NCBI RefSeq assembly: GCF_000521215.1
Contig: NZ_KI928916.1
Span: 134,258 to 198,257, forward strand
Direction of reading: 5' to 3'
DNA length: 64,000 nt
Source: Labrenzia sp. DG1229
GTDB lineage: Bacteria; Pseudomonadota; Alphaproteobacteria; Rhizobiales; Stappiaceae
Part shown: piece after piece, positions 7,631 to 16,092 of the stretch
Layout: every line of letters starts with the position of its first letter
Position numbering within the stretch: the stretch's first letter is position 1
Made by a program: the position numbers and the translations under genes
The notes under the pieces: generated by a model
What the model saw: only the letters and a program-made list of their open reading frames with translations
Databases searched by the model: none
What the model was told of the DNA's origin: nothing

Positions 7631-8320
7631 TCATTGCGTTCTTGCTGTTGTCTTGCCTGCACCGAGATCGGCGCGAATGTCTTCTTCAAGCAGCGCGAGT
7701 GCACTCACCTCGTCCCGGCTGAGAACGGCTCTTTGAAGCCTCTCCAACCGGTCTGCTCGTTCCAGAAAGTCGATCCGGCCTTCACGCAAGAGCGCAAGAC
7801 GGAACCGGCGCGACTGATTGTAGAATTTTCCGGCGATCTGGATGAGCCGGCGCGAACCACAAGCGGCCAAAAGTGTTTCCGATGCTGCGCGGCAGGCTTC
7901 GTCCCATTCCAGCGCGGTGATATCCTCGGGTTGCGCGACGACGGCTGCTTCCGCGCGGCTGAGCGCATGAAAGGCGGCAACTACTCTGGATTCCCATGCG
8001 ACATCCCCGCGTTCCATCGCCCGCGACAGACCAAGCTTCTCGGTCTGGATCCGCATCAGCAGAATGTCTTCCAGATCTTCCTGCGTCGCGGACATTACTC
8101 GAAACCCGCGCTGGCTGGTCGCCTCGACCAGACCTTCCGCCGACAGCATCCGCAACGTCTCGCGCATGGAATGGTTGGACCCGCCATAGGCTTGGCGGAG
8201 CGCTTCGATTTTCAGCTTTTCGTTCGGGGGAAGAACACCGAAAGAGATGTCGCGGCGGATCGCCGAGGCGAGCATGGCCACAACCGTCTCGTCATCACTA
8301 TTGCGTCCACCAAAAAGCAT
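7631..8320 (-). CDS. GntR-family (FadR/FCD type) transcriptional regulator
   Basis: 229 aa. The N-terminal winged helix-turn-helix (about residues 15-75) has the family pattern IRRDISFGVLPPNEKLKIEALRQAYGGS...RETLRMLSAEGLV. It is followed by an all-helical FCD-type effector domain (about 85-215) with the R..E...S metal/ligand helix pattern. It sits within the catabolic/transport operon, 17 bases upstream of the binding-protein gene, with 172 bases separating it from the aldehyde dehydrogenase gene; that gap (8321-8492) probably holds an internal promoter and its operator. Likely a local repressor responding to the transported substrate or an intermediate. Confidence 0.88.
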   Translation of the reverse strand: MLFGGRNSDDETVVAMLASAIRRDISFGVLPPNEKLKIEALRQAYGGSNHSMRETLRMLSAEGLVEATSQRGFRVMSATQEDLEDILLMRIQTEKLGLSRAMERGDVAWESRVVAAFHALSRAEAAVVAQPEDITALEWDEACRAASETLLAACGSRRLIQIAGKFYNQSRRFRLALLREGRIDFLERADRLERLQRAVLSRDEVSALALLEEDIRADLGAGKTTARTQ

Positions 8321-8492
8321 TCTGTGCCTTAATTACGAAAAAGTTGGATATTTTTTCGATAATCGACAAAACTCTGTCAAGTGCAACACCACATGACACC
8401 GGCACTATCTGGATTGCAAATTAAGCTTTCGACAGATTGTTTGGGGATCGTGCCGCCCTTCGCGCTCATGACACGAACAGCGACGGATGATA

Positions 8493-9962
8493 TCAGCGCA
8501 TCACGAACGGATTGCTCATGGGTGCTTCAGACATGTTGATCCAGGTCGTTTTGGTCCGTGTGTAATCCAGGATCGCCTCTAGCCCCGCTTCTCTGCCATA
8601 TCCGGACTGGTTGAACCCACCGAAGGGAGCGATCGGGGAAACGGCACGATAGGTATTCACCCAGCAGATCCCGGCCCTCAGCCGAGAAGATACGCGGTGG
8701 GCCCGCGCCACATTCTGTGTGAAGACACCCGATCCAAGGCCATATGGCGTATCATTTGCCAGTGCAATTGCCTCTTCTTCGGTGTCGAAAGGCAGGAGTG
8801 ACATGACGGGACCGAACATCTCGACCTGAAGTGTCTCGGTCTCGGGCGTTTTGCATTCCACAAGCGTCGGAGCCATGTAGTTGCCAGGCCGATCAAGCGG
8901 CGCACCACCGAACCGTATCCGGGCCCCTTGCGATTTGGCGGCCTCGAGGGTCGCCCCGATCTTTTCAACCTGTGCGCGGGTGCAAAGCGGTCCGACATGG
9001 GTCGACGCCGCAAGTGGATCGCCGACGACAATGCCTTCCGACTTCTCGGCTATTCGTCTTGCCAGTTCTTCGAAAACCGGTCTTTGAACCAGTCCGCGGG
9101 TGCCGGCGACACAGCTCTGTCCGGACGCACCGAAATTGCCGGCGATCAAACCATTGGCGGCCCCTTCAAGATCCGCATCCTCAAACACAAGAATGGGAGA
9201 CTTGCCGCCGAGCTCGAGCGTGGTGACCGCAAAATTTTCCGCAGAATTGCGTACAACGTGCCGTGCGGTTTCTGGGCCGCCGGTGAAAGCTACCCTGTCG
9301 ACATCCTTGTGCCGTGTCAGCGGAATGGCGCAATTTTCCGCGTCCCCCGTGATCACCGAAACGACGCCGGCCGGGAAACCGGCTTCTTCGATCAGCCGCG
9401 CAAATTCCAGCATTGGCGCCGGAGCGATTTCGGAGGCTTTCAACACCACGCAACATCCGGCTGCCAGAGCCGGTCCGAGCTTGGTTGCCGTCAAAAACAT
9501 CTGGGCATTCCAGGGAACGATCGCAGCAACGACACCGATAGGTTCGCGCCGTGTGAACACATGCATGTCAGGCTTGTCGATCGGAAGAACCTGGCCTTCG
9601 ATCTTGTCTGCAAGGCCTGCGTAGTAGCGGTAGTAGTCACCGACGTATTTTGTCTGGCTGGCGGTTTCGGCGAGCAACTTGCCGCTGTCGGTGGTTTCGA
9701 TTTCACCGATGTGAGCAGCACGTTCCTCGATCAGTTCCGCCAACCGGTAGAGCAGCTTGCCGCGCGCCGTCTGGGTCATGTCCCGCCATGCGGGATCATC
9801 CAGCGTTCGCTTGGCGGCGGCAACAGCCCGATCGACATCCTCAGCTGCTGCGCAGGCAAATGTCGCCCAGTCCTGCCCTGTTGCCGGGTTTTGCGACGAC
9901 ATCACCTGTCCGGTACGTCCATCCGTCCAGCTGCCGTCGATGAAAAGCTGATAATGCTGCAT
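8493..9962 (-). CDS. NAD(P)-dependent aldehyde dehydrogenase
   Basis: 489 aa aldehyde dehydrogenase superfamily enzyme oxidising an aldehyde to the acid with NAD(P)+. The catalytic thiol is in GASGQSCVAGTR and the general base in LELGGKSP; the PWNAQMF oxyanion-Asn motif and FGPVMS cofactor motif are intact. The ATG at 9962 is preferred over the adjacent ATG at 9965 because the GAGAGGA ribosome site then has normal spacing. The gene follows the luciferase-family monooxygenase by nine bases, suggesting it removes an aldehyde formed by the monooxygenase, as in desulfonation or long-chain ether/amine oxidation; the exact aldehyde is unknown. Confidence 0.92.
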   Translation of the reverse strand: MQHYQLFIDGSWTDGRTGQVMSSQNPATGQDWATFACAAAEDVDRAVAAAKRTLDDPAWRDMTQTARGKLLYRLAELIEERAAHIGEIETTDSGKLLAETASQTKYVGDYYRYYAGLADKIEGQVLPIDKPDMHVFTRREPIGVVAAIVPWNAQMFLTATKLGPALAAGCCVVLKASEIAPAPMLEFARLIEEAGFPAGVVSVITGDAENCAIPLTRHKDVDRVAFTGGPETARHVVRNSAENFAVTTLELGGKSPILVFEDADLEGAANGLIAGNFGASGQSCVAGTRGLVQRPVFEELARRIAEKSEGIVVGDPLAASTHVGPLCTRAQVEKIGATLEAAKSQGARIRFGGAPLDRPGNYMAPTLVECKTPETETLQVEMFGPVMSLLPFDTEEEAIALANDTPYGLGSGVFTQNVARAHRVSSRLRAGICWVNTYRAVSPIAPFGGFNQSGYGREAGLEAILDYTRTKTTWINMSEAPMSNPFVMR

Positions 9963-9971
9963 CATGTCCTC

Positions 9972-11006
9972 TCAGCCGAACGCCGGCATTACATCGTCGA
10001 TGAAGCGGCTGAGCGACGCGCGCTTGCGCTCCGCGCTCATGCCGCTGTCGATCCAGAACGAAAACTCGTCATAGCCGAGGTCCTCGTAGCGCTTGATCCG
10101 GTCGATGACCTCACTCGCCGTTCCGATCGTCAGGTCCCTGGCAAGGTTCTCCGGCGCCATCATCTGGTTCGCCGCCATTTCCTCATTCGAAAGCTCGGCG
10201 ATCAGGCCTTGCGACACCGGGCGCTTGTTTTGGAACCATGCGCCAAAGTAACAGTAAAAACGAGAGAGTTCCTGCGTTGCTCTGAGAACATCATCGCTGT
10301 CGGAGCCGACATAGGTGTGATGCAGCAGCATGATTTTGGGCCTTGGCCCATCCCAGGATGCGCAGGCGTCGTTGAACCGGCCCATCAGCGTTTCCACTTC
10401 ATCATGCCCCTGCCATAGTGGCGTGACCTGGATATTGAAGCCGTTGTGAACACCGAATTCGTGACTGTTCGGATCCCGCGCGGCAATCCAGATCGGAGGT
10501 CCGTTTTCCTGAACGGGTTTCGGTGATGAGGTGCTTGCGGGAAAATTGAAGAACTCTCCCTCGTGAGCGTGATCGCCTTGCCAGAGCTTTCTTAGAAGTG
10601 GTGTCGTCTCGCGCATCCTCTGGCCGGCCTCCCAGGCATCCATTCCCGGCATCATCCGCTCGTATTCGTAGGAATAGGCGCCCCTGGCAATTCCAAGTTC
10701 GATCCGGCCGCCCGTCATCAGGTCGGCCGCGGCCGCTTCGCCGGCCAGTTTGATCGGATGCCAGAACGGAGCGACGATCGTGCCGGTTCCCAGCCGCACA
10801 TTTTTTGTGTGGTGCGCGAGGTCGACCAGCGACAGGAACGGGTTGGGGGCTATGGTGAATTCCATGCCGTGATGTTCACCGGTCCAGATCGCGCGCATGC
10901 CGCCATCGTCGGCCGTCCTGCAGAGCGCCAGAAAATCCTCATAGAGCTTCGCGTGCGGCTCGTCCGGTGACAACCTTTCCATGTGAGCAAAAAGGGAAAA
11001 TTCCAT
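9972..11006 (-). CDS. Luciferase-like (LLM class) flavin-dependent monooxygenase
   Basis: 344 aa, bacterial luciferase family TIM-barrel oxygenase that uses reduced FMN and O2. Family features include the N-terminal strand MEFSLFAHME, WTGEHHGMEF, LGTGTIVAPFWHP, and GGRIELGIARG. The C-terminal block ..LTIGTASEVIDRIKRYEDLGYDEF is typical of the flavin/phosphate-binding end. It is encoded directly downstream of a flavin reductase, which should supply FMNH2, making a two-component oxygenase. The operon neighbours (aldehyde dehydrogenase, hydrolase, DUF1185 protein, NitT/TauT importer) point to oxidative cleavage of an imported small molecule. SsuD (alkanesulfonate monooxygenase) is a distant relative, but no SsuD-specific assignment is supported. 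Confidence 0.9.
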   Translation of the reverse strand: MEFSLFAHMERLSPDEPHAKLYEDFLALCRTADDGGMRAIWTGEHHGMEFTIAPNPFLSLVDLAHHTKNVRLGTGTIVAPFWHPIKLAGEAAAADLMTGGRIELGIARGAYSYEYERMMPGMDAWEAGQRMRETTPLLRKLWQGDHAHEGEFFNFPASTSSPKPVQENGPPIWIAARDPNSHEFGVHNGFNIQVTPLWQGHDEVETLMGRFNDACASWDGPRPKIMLLHHTYVGSDSDDVLRATQELSRFYCYFGAWFQNKRPVSQGLIAELSNEEMAANQMMAPENLARDLTIGTASEVIDRIKRYEDLGYDEFSFWIDSGMSAERKRASLSRFIDDVMPAFG

Positions 11007-11008
11007 GG

Positions 11009-11932
11009 TCAGGCCTTTTCATTCAGCCGGTGGGTCTCTCCTGAGACCAGATCACCGAGATAGAGATTGAAATTGCGTGTCCGGGCCTCCTCCGCAAACC
11101 GTTGCAACATACGTGCGGTCGCGGGCGAACTGTATGTGAGGCCGGCAAGCTCGGAAAACGGAATGCGTTCATACTCGCTGACCGGATTCACGGAAGTCGC
11201 TTTGCCAAGCAGGTAGGCAAAATGGACTTCCTTCGACCGGTCGTCGAAGACAGAAAAAACCGGTCCAAGTTCAACATCGGTTCCCAGGTGGCTCAGCTCT
11301 TCTTTCAGGCACTCCCTCAGGGCGGTCCGGTCAGGCGCAACGCATTCGGGCAGCCGGTAGCCATCCGGCGATGGCTTCAGCAGAACGCCTCCTTCAACCT
11401 CGATGAGCGCGCCGCAGATATTCTTTCTGGCACCGGGATCACGAGCCTGATGTTCCAGGCCGAGACTGAAGAATTGCCCCCCAGAATATCCAAGGCCTCG
11501 CCCTTCACCCTGCCGGAATTCGGTAACTTCACCAATAAGAACAATATGATCACCGGCCGGTATGACTTGATGGGTCCTGCAGGAAAACGCCGCAATCGCA
11601 CCGTCGATCACCGGCACCCCGTGTGAGTTTGATGTATGAGCCACACGTGCGAACCGGTCGCCCTTGTAGCCGGCAAAGGTGTTGGCAACATCTTCCTGGC
11701 CTTCGCTCAGAACGCTGACCGAGAAATTCCTGCATGCGGAAAACACATTGAAGCTCGACAGGAACTTGCCCGGGCACACCAGCAATAGAGGCGGGTTAAG
11801 GGAAACCGAGGAAAAGGAGTTCGCAGTAAAGCCGACAGGATTGCCATCTCCATCCAGCCCCGTCACCACGGTGACACCGGTCATGAACCGCCCGAAGGCA
11901 TCCCGCAGGTCACGCGGATCGATTGCACTCAT
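11009..11932 (-). CDS. Flavin reductase with C-terminal Nudix-like domain
   Basis: 307 aa from ATG 11932, which gives an ATGA overlap with the upstream hydrolase and a well-spaced AAGGA. Residues 1-165 are a short-chain flavin reductase domain (LRDAFGRFMTGVTVVT, VGFTANSFSSVSLNPP, FSVSVLSEGQ, GDHIVLIGEV). The remaining ~140 residues (KNICGALIEVEGGVLLKP... RTALRECLKEELSHLG) resemble a Nudix fold with a degenerate box (RE...EE..... G), so hydrolase activity is doubtful. The reductase part should feed FMNH2 to the luciferase-type oxygenase encoded next. The added domain might bind a nucleotide or flavin. Stand-alone family members are about half this length. Confidence 0.85.
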   Translation of the reverse strand: MSAIDPRDLRDAFGRFMTGVTVVTGLDGDGNPVGFTANSFSSVSLNPPLLLVCPGKFLSSFNVFSACRNFSVSVLSEGQEDVANTFAGYKGDRFARVAHTSNSHGVPVIDGAIAAFSCRTHQVIPAGDHIVLIGEVTEFRQGEGRGLGYSGGQFFSLGLEHQARDPGARKNICGALIEVEGGVLLKPSPDGYRLPECVAPDRTALRECLKEELSHLGTDVELGPVFSVFDDRSKEVHFAYLLGKATSVNPVSEYERIPFSELAGLTYSSPATARMLQRFAEEARTRNFNLYLGDLVSGETHRLNEKA

Positions 11933-12708
11933 GATTGGCATCCTTCTGCGAAATCAATCAAGGCGCTGTTCACTTCCGACGGGTGGGTCATCGGCATCAT
12001 GTGGGCAGCCGTCTCGACAATCCGCGCCGTACCATCGGGAGCAAGACCGGCCATGGCGCGGCTCATCGCCGGAGTGGAATTCGGCTCGCGGCCACCCGTC
12101 ATGAAAAGAGCCGGGCATTGCAACGCTTTCAGCATCGCGTCGCCTGGACCGTTCTCATCGGAAAAGACAGAATAGGCGGTGCGGTACCCACCCGGGTTCA
12201 CATCGGAAAGCCAGGCATGGCAGGCATTGCGTTCCGGGCACTGCGCCTCGCCGAACCAGCGGGAGAGCGTGGCAGACGGATCGGAAACACTGACGCCATC
12301 GAGACCCGCAGCGCGTGCGCGCACCGCAGCCTGCGCTGCTCCGCTTCGCATGTAGATTGCGTTCAGGGCGGCAACGCCTTGAACCTGCCCCGGATATCGC
12401 GAGGCCAAATCCAGCGCGATCATGGCGCCCATCGAATGTCCAACAACAACAGCCGGCCGGTCCAGCAAGCTGGCGATCCGGTCGCCATAAGCCTGCAATG
12501 CCGGCTCGCCTGGCAGTTCTGCGCTGCCGCAATGTCCGGGCAGGTCCGGAGCCAGTATTTCGAAACGTTGGGACAACGCGGCAATTTGCGCGTTCCAGGC
12601 CTCTGCCCGAAGGCCGACACCATGGATCAGCAGAACGCGAGGTCCTGACCCCGCCGATACAAGCGCAAGACCGCCCGTCTCAGACCGCTGCCGGGTTGTC
12701 CACATCAT
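11929..12708 (-). CDS. Alpha/beta-fold hydrolase
   Basis: 259 aa from ATG 12708 (MMWTTRQRSETG); a GAG lies upstream, and the gene overlaps the DUF1185 gene by 29 bases. The fold signature is complete: LLIHGVGLRAEAW (oxyanion region), LAPDLPGHCGS, nucleophile elbow GHSMGAM (Ser in VVVGHSMGA), a cap region, the acid in MTGGREPN and the His near ETAAHMMPMTHP. Family members cleave esters, lactones, enol-lactones or C-C bonds of ring-opening products. In this operon it may act on the product of the monooxygenase, but no substrate can be named. Confidence 0.88.
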   Translation of the reverse strand: MMWTTRQRSETGGLALVSAGSGPRVLLIHGVGLRAEAWNAQIAALSQRFEILAPDLPGHCGSAELPGEPALQAYGDRIASLLDRPAVVVGHSMGAMIALDLASRYPGQVQGVAALNAIYMRSGAAQAAVRARAAGLDGVSVSDPSATLSRWFGEAQCPERNACHAWLSDVNPGGYRTAYSVFSDENGPGDAMLKALQCPALFMTGGREPNSTPAMSRAMAGLAPDGTARIVETAAHMMPMTHPSEVNSALIDFAEGCQS

Positions 12709-13279
12709 GGCCCATCTCTTTGAGGTCCTGATACCTGTCGCCAATTCGGTGAAACGGCCGGCCGGTGGTCGCGCCACCAAGCACGACGACAATCTCGTCA
12801 GCACGCGGAGCGTCGGAAATTGCGAATTGTATGGTCAGATAGTGAGACCTACGGCCGGCATCGTTCTTGTCTATCAACGGAACCATGATCGGCGCGTTAG
12901 CCGGGCCGCGCGTGTTGGTGAATGCCAGATATGACTTTGCCCCGACTGCTTGCCGGTAGTGGTTGCCGAAGCGCAGCGTATGGATCAGGCCGGATGCGTG
13001 CTCCACCTCTCCATCGAGCCCGACGACCGCGGCCTTGCCATAGGCCTCGATAGCATCTCCGCTTCCGGCCAGTTTGATCATCCGTTCCGTCATCAGGCTG
13101 CCAAGCACCGGCCCATAGGCCTGGATTTCCGGGGTCAGGTCCTCGACAAACCGTCCGGCCCAGGGGTTGCGGACCACAGCCGCCACCGCAAACATGCGCC
13201 AGGGCGTCTCCGCTTTTTTGAAGCCTTCGGTCAGCACTTCCTCGTCAAAGGTCACTATTTTCCTGATGTCAGGATCCAT
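12680..13279 (-). CDS. Amino acid synthesis family protein (DUF1185)
   Basis: 199 aa protein of the AA_synth/DUF1185 family. I recognise the conserved stretches RNPWAGRFVEDL, GKAAVVGLDGEVEHASGLIHTLRFGNH, KSYLAFTNTRGPANAPIMVPL and DAPRADEIVVVLGGATTGRPFHRIGDR. The family label is historical and the catalytic role is not established; members recur beside luciferase-like oxygenases and alpha/beta hydrolases in proteobacterial catabolic clusters. ATG 13279 follows GGAGGACGGG. This is the first gene of the leftward operon, 117 bases from the divergent LysR gene, so its promoter and the LysR binding site should lie in 13280-13396. Confidence 0.85.
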   Translation of the reverse strand: MDPDIRKIVTFDEEVLTEGFKKAETPWRMFAVAAVVRNPWAGRFVEDLTPEIQAYGPVLGSLMTERMIKLAGSGDAIEAYGKAAVVGLDGEVEHASGLIHTLRFGNHYRQAVGAKSYLAFTNTRGPANAPIMVPLIDKNDAGRRSHYLTIQFAISDAPRADEIVVVLGGATTGRPFHRIGDRYQDLKEMGHDVDNPAAV

Positions 13280-13396
13280 TCCCGTCCTCCGTTTGCCCCT
13301 CCAGGCTGATCAAACCACTATCGAACGCCTTGACATTTGGAACAAACGAATGATTTTCAGCCTTAGGTATTAGTGTAGCTAATAGGTAACTTGATC

Positions 13397-14311
13397 ATGG
13401 CACGCACACTGCCACCCTTGAACTGGTTTCGCGCGTTCGAATCTGCCGCCAGAAACCTGAGCTTTACCGCAGCGGCGGACGAAATCGGCATGACGCAGTC
13501 CGCGGTCAGCCAGCAAGTCAAATCTCTGGAAGTTCGTCTTGGTGTCCTGCTTTTCGAACGCAAGGCGCGCGGTCTTGCCCTCACAGATCATGGTCGCCGA
13601 CTGCTCCCGCAGGTGGATACCGCACTGGCAACATTGACCAGCGCGACCGGTGCCTTCGTGGCTGACCAGACTTCTGACCTGCTCACGGTTTCCGCATCAA
13701 TCAGCGTCATCCAGTGGGTCATCGCCCCGATGCTCCCGGAATTCACAAAAAACCACCCTGATATCGTGCTTCGGTTGATCGGTGCAGTGTGGCCAGACGA
13801 ATTCACGCAGACGGCTGCTGACGTCGAAATTCGCTTCGGGTCCCGAAAACAGGCAGGGTTCGACGCCGAACTGCTGGGGTCCGATCGACTGATTGCCCTG
13901 AAAGCCCCCAATCTGAAGGGTAAGATCGAAAACCTCCCGCTGATCGATGCCGTCGGAACGTCGGACGGCTGGAAAACTTGGGCGCAGGCAGCTGATGTCG
14001 CGCCGTTGTCGCCTTCCTTGTTTGTGGATTCCTACGGACCCGCCCTGCAGATGGCAATTTACGGCAATGGTGCATGTCTCGTTCACAAACTCCTTGCGAC
14101 CGCACCGATGCAGCAAGGCCTGATTGAACGGGCTCATCAGGTCTCGATCGCGGCTAATGAGAGTTTTTTCCTCTCGGTAAAATCGAAAACGAAAGCCGCC
14201 CTCGCCTTCAGGGACTGGATTGTTGCATCTGTGAGCGGTGATGATGCGTCCGGCCGTTCACGGGAGCAGGCTGGACTTCAACCGGGCGACTTTTGCGATC
14301 TCCCCGGTTGA
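13397..14311 (+). CDS. LysR-family transcriptional regulator (GcvA-like)
   Basis: 304 aa from ATG 13397; a TTG at 13391 is an alternative. The N-terminal HTH (LPPLNWFRAFESAARNLSF...SAVSQQVKSLE) is the GcvA-type LysR pattern, followed by a periplasmic-binding-like effector domain (about 90-290). It diverges from the DUF1185-led operon, the classic LysR arrangement, so it probably activates or represses that operon in response to its substrate. The 3' end converges on the phage-derived DUF6362 gene 17 bases away. Confidence 0.9.
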   Translation: MARTLPPLNWFRAFESAARNLSFTAAADEIGMTQSAVSQQVKSLEVRLGVLLFERKARGLALTDHGRRLLPQVDTALATLTSATGAFVADQTSDLLTVSASISVIQWVIAPMLPEFTKNHPDIVLRLIGAVWPDEFTQTAADVEIRFGSRKQAGFDAELLGSDRLIALKAPNLKGKIENLPLIDAVGTSDGWKTWAQAADVAPLSPSLFVDSYGPALQMAIYGNGACLVHKLLATAPMQQGLIERAHQVSIAANESFFLSVKSKTKAALAFRDWIVASVSGDDASGRSREQAGLQPGDFCDLPG

Positions 14312-14328
14312 AGGAAACCTACCGAAAG

Positions 14329-14712
14329 TCAGACCGCCGTTTTGAGCCGGCAAGCCAGGCTTTGCAATATCACGCGGTTCCTGCTTGTGACCGTACTCCG
14401 CTTCCAGCCGTATTTCTCGCATGTCCTGCTGAATTTTCCGCCACCGGCCTTGCACATAACCTCAAACTGCAGCGCCCGGCGACTGTCGGGGTCTTCAATC
14501 AGAGAAAACCAGGTCAGGGCTTCCTCTGCGCGCGATATCTGATGTGGCGGAAACGTTTTCTGCCGCCGCGCAATCTTTCTCCGGTAATCCGGCCAGGCGG
14601 AAAGAATGGACTTGGGACCATCCCCCTTGCCCGTTACGGCGACCACTTCCACAGCCTCGATCAGACGCTCCAGAACCTGATCAGGAACCTCGGATTGTTT
14701 GGCCTCACACAT
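14329..14712 (-). CDS. DUF6362-like phage-associated protein
   Basis: 127 aa. The layout matches DUF6362-type proteins common in alphaproteobacterial prophages: a helical start (QVLERLIEAVEVV), an SAWP motif (KSILSAWPDYRRKIA), an EEALTWFSLI.DPDSRRALQFEV middle, and a C-terminal helix-turn-helix-like segment (FSRTCEKYGWKRSTVTSRNRVILQSLACRL). The C-terminal part suggests DNA binding or a role in phage late regulation or packaging; function is not established. It is the last gene of the divergent operon controlled from the operator region near 16.0 kb. Confidence 0.65.
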   Translation of the reverse strand: MCEAKQSEVPDQVLERLIEAVEVVAVTGKGDGPKSILSAWPDYRRKIARRQKTFPPHQISRAEEALTWFSLIEDPDSRRALQFEVMCKAGGGKFSRTCEKYGWKRSTVTSRNRVILQSLACRLKTAV

Positions 14713-14829
14713 GTCGACGATCCTTTCTGCAAGCTGGAATTCATTGAAACCCGGAAGTTGAGCTCTATTCCAACCTGAAGATCGTCATTCGTGCCGGATA
14801 TCCGGCCGTTCGATATCGGCCTGCCGTCG

Positions 14830-14994
14830 CTAGTCTGCGTTCGATTCCCGAGCCTTCTGATACCCCTGTTCCCAGCATTCGAAATAGTCGGCCTGACGCG
14901 GATAGGGGTTGTCGGTCTGCGACTTGCCCTTCTGGTATGCCTCCACGCCACGTTCGAAGGCATGGACCTGCGCTTTTGTATGATACGTTTTCAT
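14830..14994 (-). CDS. Small RMF/CrpP-like protein (ribosome modulation factor fold)
   Basis: 54 aa from ATG 14994, which has GGTGGGG four bases upstream; an upstream in-frame start would add a non-conserved leader. The core AFERGVEAYQKGKSQTDNPY...FECWEQGYQKA resembles ribosome modulation factor (helix with G..A...G.. followed by NPY and W..G), the fold shared by RMF and the small phage/plasmid CrpP-like proteins. RMF dimerises 70S ribosomes in stationary phase; phage and alphaproteobacterial homologues are mostly uncharacterised. Its location in a repressor-controlled operon suggests expression only on derepression. Confidence 0.6.
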   Translation of the reverse strand: MKTYHTKAQVHAFERGVEAYQKGKSQTDNPYPRQADYFECWEQGYQKARESNAD

Positions 14995-15156
14995 TTGCCC
15001 CACCGACGATTGCAAGGATTTGTCCGCGGCAATCGCCCTTTGTCTCCACCGGCCACGCAGCACTCCACACCAATAGCGCGATTTTTTCCAGGCGCTCTAC
15101 ACAGCCACTGATTGAAGAAGAAAATGTAGCCAACTTTCCCTGTATGACAACCATCC

Positions 15157-15573
15157 TCACGCCACTTTCCCCCGTATTTCCATCCTGATCGATCGGTCAA
15201 GTTCGTAAGAAAGCAACACTGCGAGAGTTATTGTTGGAGCGCTCGGGTTGACTTCTTTTGCCCGTGTCAACAGGGCTTCGAGATCAAACCGGTCGAAACA
15301 CGTTACGAACGTCTGGTGTTCGACCAGATCAGGCTTGTTCAAAACCAGCCAGGAAACGGCAGTCAGGACCGGAGCGGACCAGTTGCCGCGGTTGGGTGGT
15401 GTATTGATCAAGCCAAGTACCAGGCGAAGATGTCCTGCGCCGTGTTTCCTCAGCAAGGTGTCGCAGGTACGCCTTGCCTTGGACTGGTGCGGACCTTCGA
15501 TGCGCTTTGCGGCTGATACGAAATGAATACCGAATTCAGCCGCAATCCTGTCCACCTGCCCACCTGACGCCAT
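15157..15573 (-). CDS. Conserved phage-type protein of unknown function
   Basis: 138 aa, no signal peptide. The middle (TLLRKHGAGHLRLVLGLINTPPNRGNW... LTAVSWLVL) resembles a protein repeatedly seen in rhizobial prophage-like operons, but I cannot name a function. The start overlaps the stop of the upstream coiled-coil gene (ATGA), so they are co-translated. The 162 bases between its end and the RMF-like gene hold no further feature I can support. Confidence 0.55.
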   Translation of the reverse strand: MASGGQVDRIAAEFGIHFVSAAKRIEGPHQSKARRTCDTLLRKHGAGHLRLVLGLINTPPNRGNWSAPVLTAVSWLVLNKPDLVEHQTFVTCFDRFDLEALLTRAKEVNPSAPTITLAVLLSYELDRSIRMEIRGKVA

Positions 15574-15947
15574 CAGCGGTCCTCCTTGGTTTTTCCGGCC
15601 TCTTGTTGCAGGGCGGCAAACGACGCTTCTGCTCTTTCTCGTGCGCTCAAGCTAAAATGTTTATGTTTTGTTCTCATGATCTTTCCAACCTCGGAACGAT
15701 CCCTGGCATCGTGACGGCTTCTTTCTGTACTGCCCTGATTTCTTTGCCTGGCCACATCAGTGGACTTCAGCTCAGATCTCAAACATCGCAACTCCAGCGT
15801 CAGCAGGCGGGTTCGCGCTTTTTCCAACGCATATTCATCCTCCAGCCGCGCGCACGGCCTTTCGGCGCGCAAACGGTAGTGAGCCACTCGATGCATGGCT
15901 TCCTCGATTTGCTCTTTAAGTCCGTTCACCAATTGTTCCTCTTTCAT
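15573..15947 (-). CDS. Coiled-coil protein, first gene of repressor-controlled divergent operon
   Basis: 124 aa from ATG 15947 (MKEEQLVNGLKEQIEEAMHRV); an upstream ATG at 15989 would leave almost no leader after the predicted -10 element at 16003-16008, so the shorter form is preferred. The sequence is highly charged and heptad-like through about residue 80, with a basic C-terminus. No domain recognised. It is the first gene behind the TTGACA-N17-TACGAT promoter that overlaps the repressor operator, followed by three further phage-type genes on the same strand. Confidence 0.5.
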   Translation of the reverse strand: MKEEQLVNGLKEQIEEAMHRVAHYRLRAERPCARLEDEYALEKARTRLLTLELRCLRSELKSTDVARQRNQGSTERSRHDARDRSEVGKIMRTKHKHFSLSARERAEASFAALQQEAGKTKEDR

Positions 15948-16002
15948 TGCTCTTGAACAAACACTTCCCCGCACCCTTTTGCCTTTCATAATCAGTCAAA
16001 AT

Positions 16003-16053
16003 ATCGTACGTATATCACGTACACTTGTCAACGCAAAATTCATACGATAAAAG
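16003..16053. promoter_or_regulatory. Divergent promoters sharing repressor operator O1
   Basis: The inverted repeat GTACG-N7-CGTAC occupies 16006-16022. Leftward promoter on the minus strand: -35 TTGACA (16031-16026), 17-bp spacer, -10 TACGAT (16008-16003); the operator fills its spacer. Rightward promoter: -35 TTGTCA (16025-16030), 17-bp spacer, -10 TAAAAG (16048-16053), reading into the repressor. The arrangement is that of a phage-style autoregulated switch. Elements were identified by eye. Confidence 0.65.
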
Positions 16054-16092
16054 AAAAAGGGACATCACGAACAACTTGCGGCACCCGGCAAC

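Noticed and set aside
8928..10418. 496-codon + strand frame
   Set aside because: Lies opposite the aldehyde dehydrogenase and monooxygenase genes, which have intact catalytic motifs.
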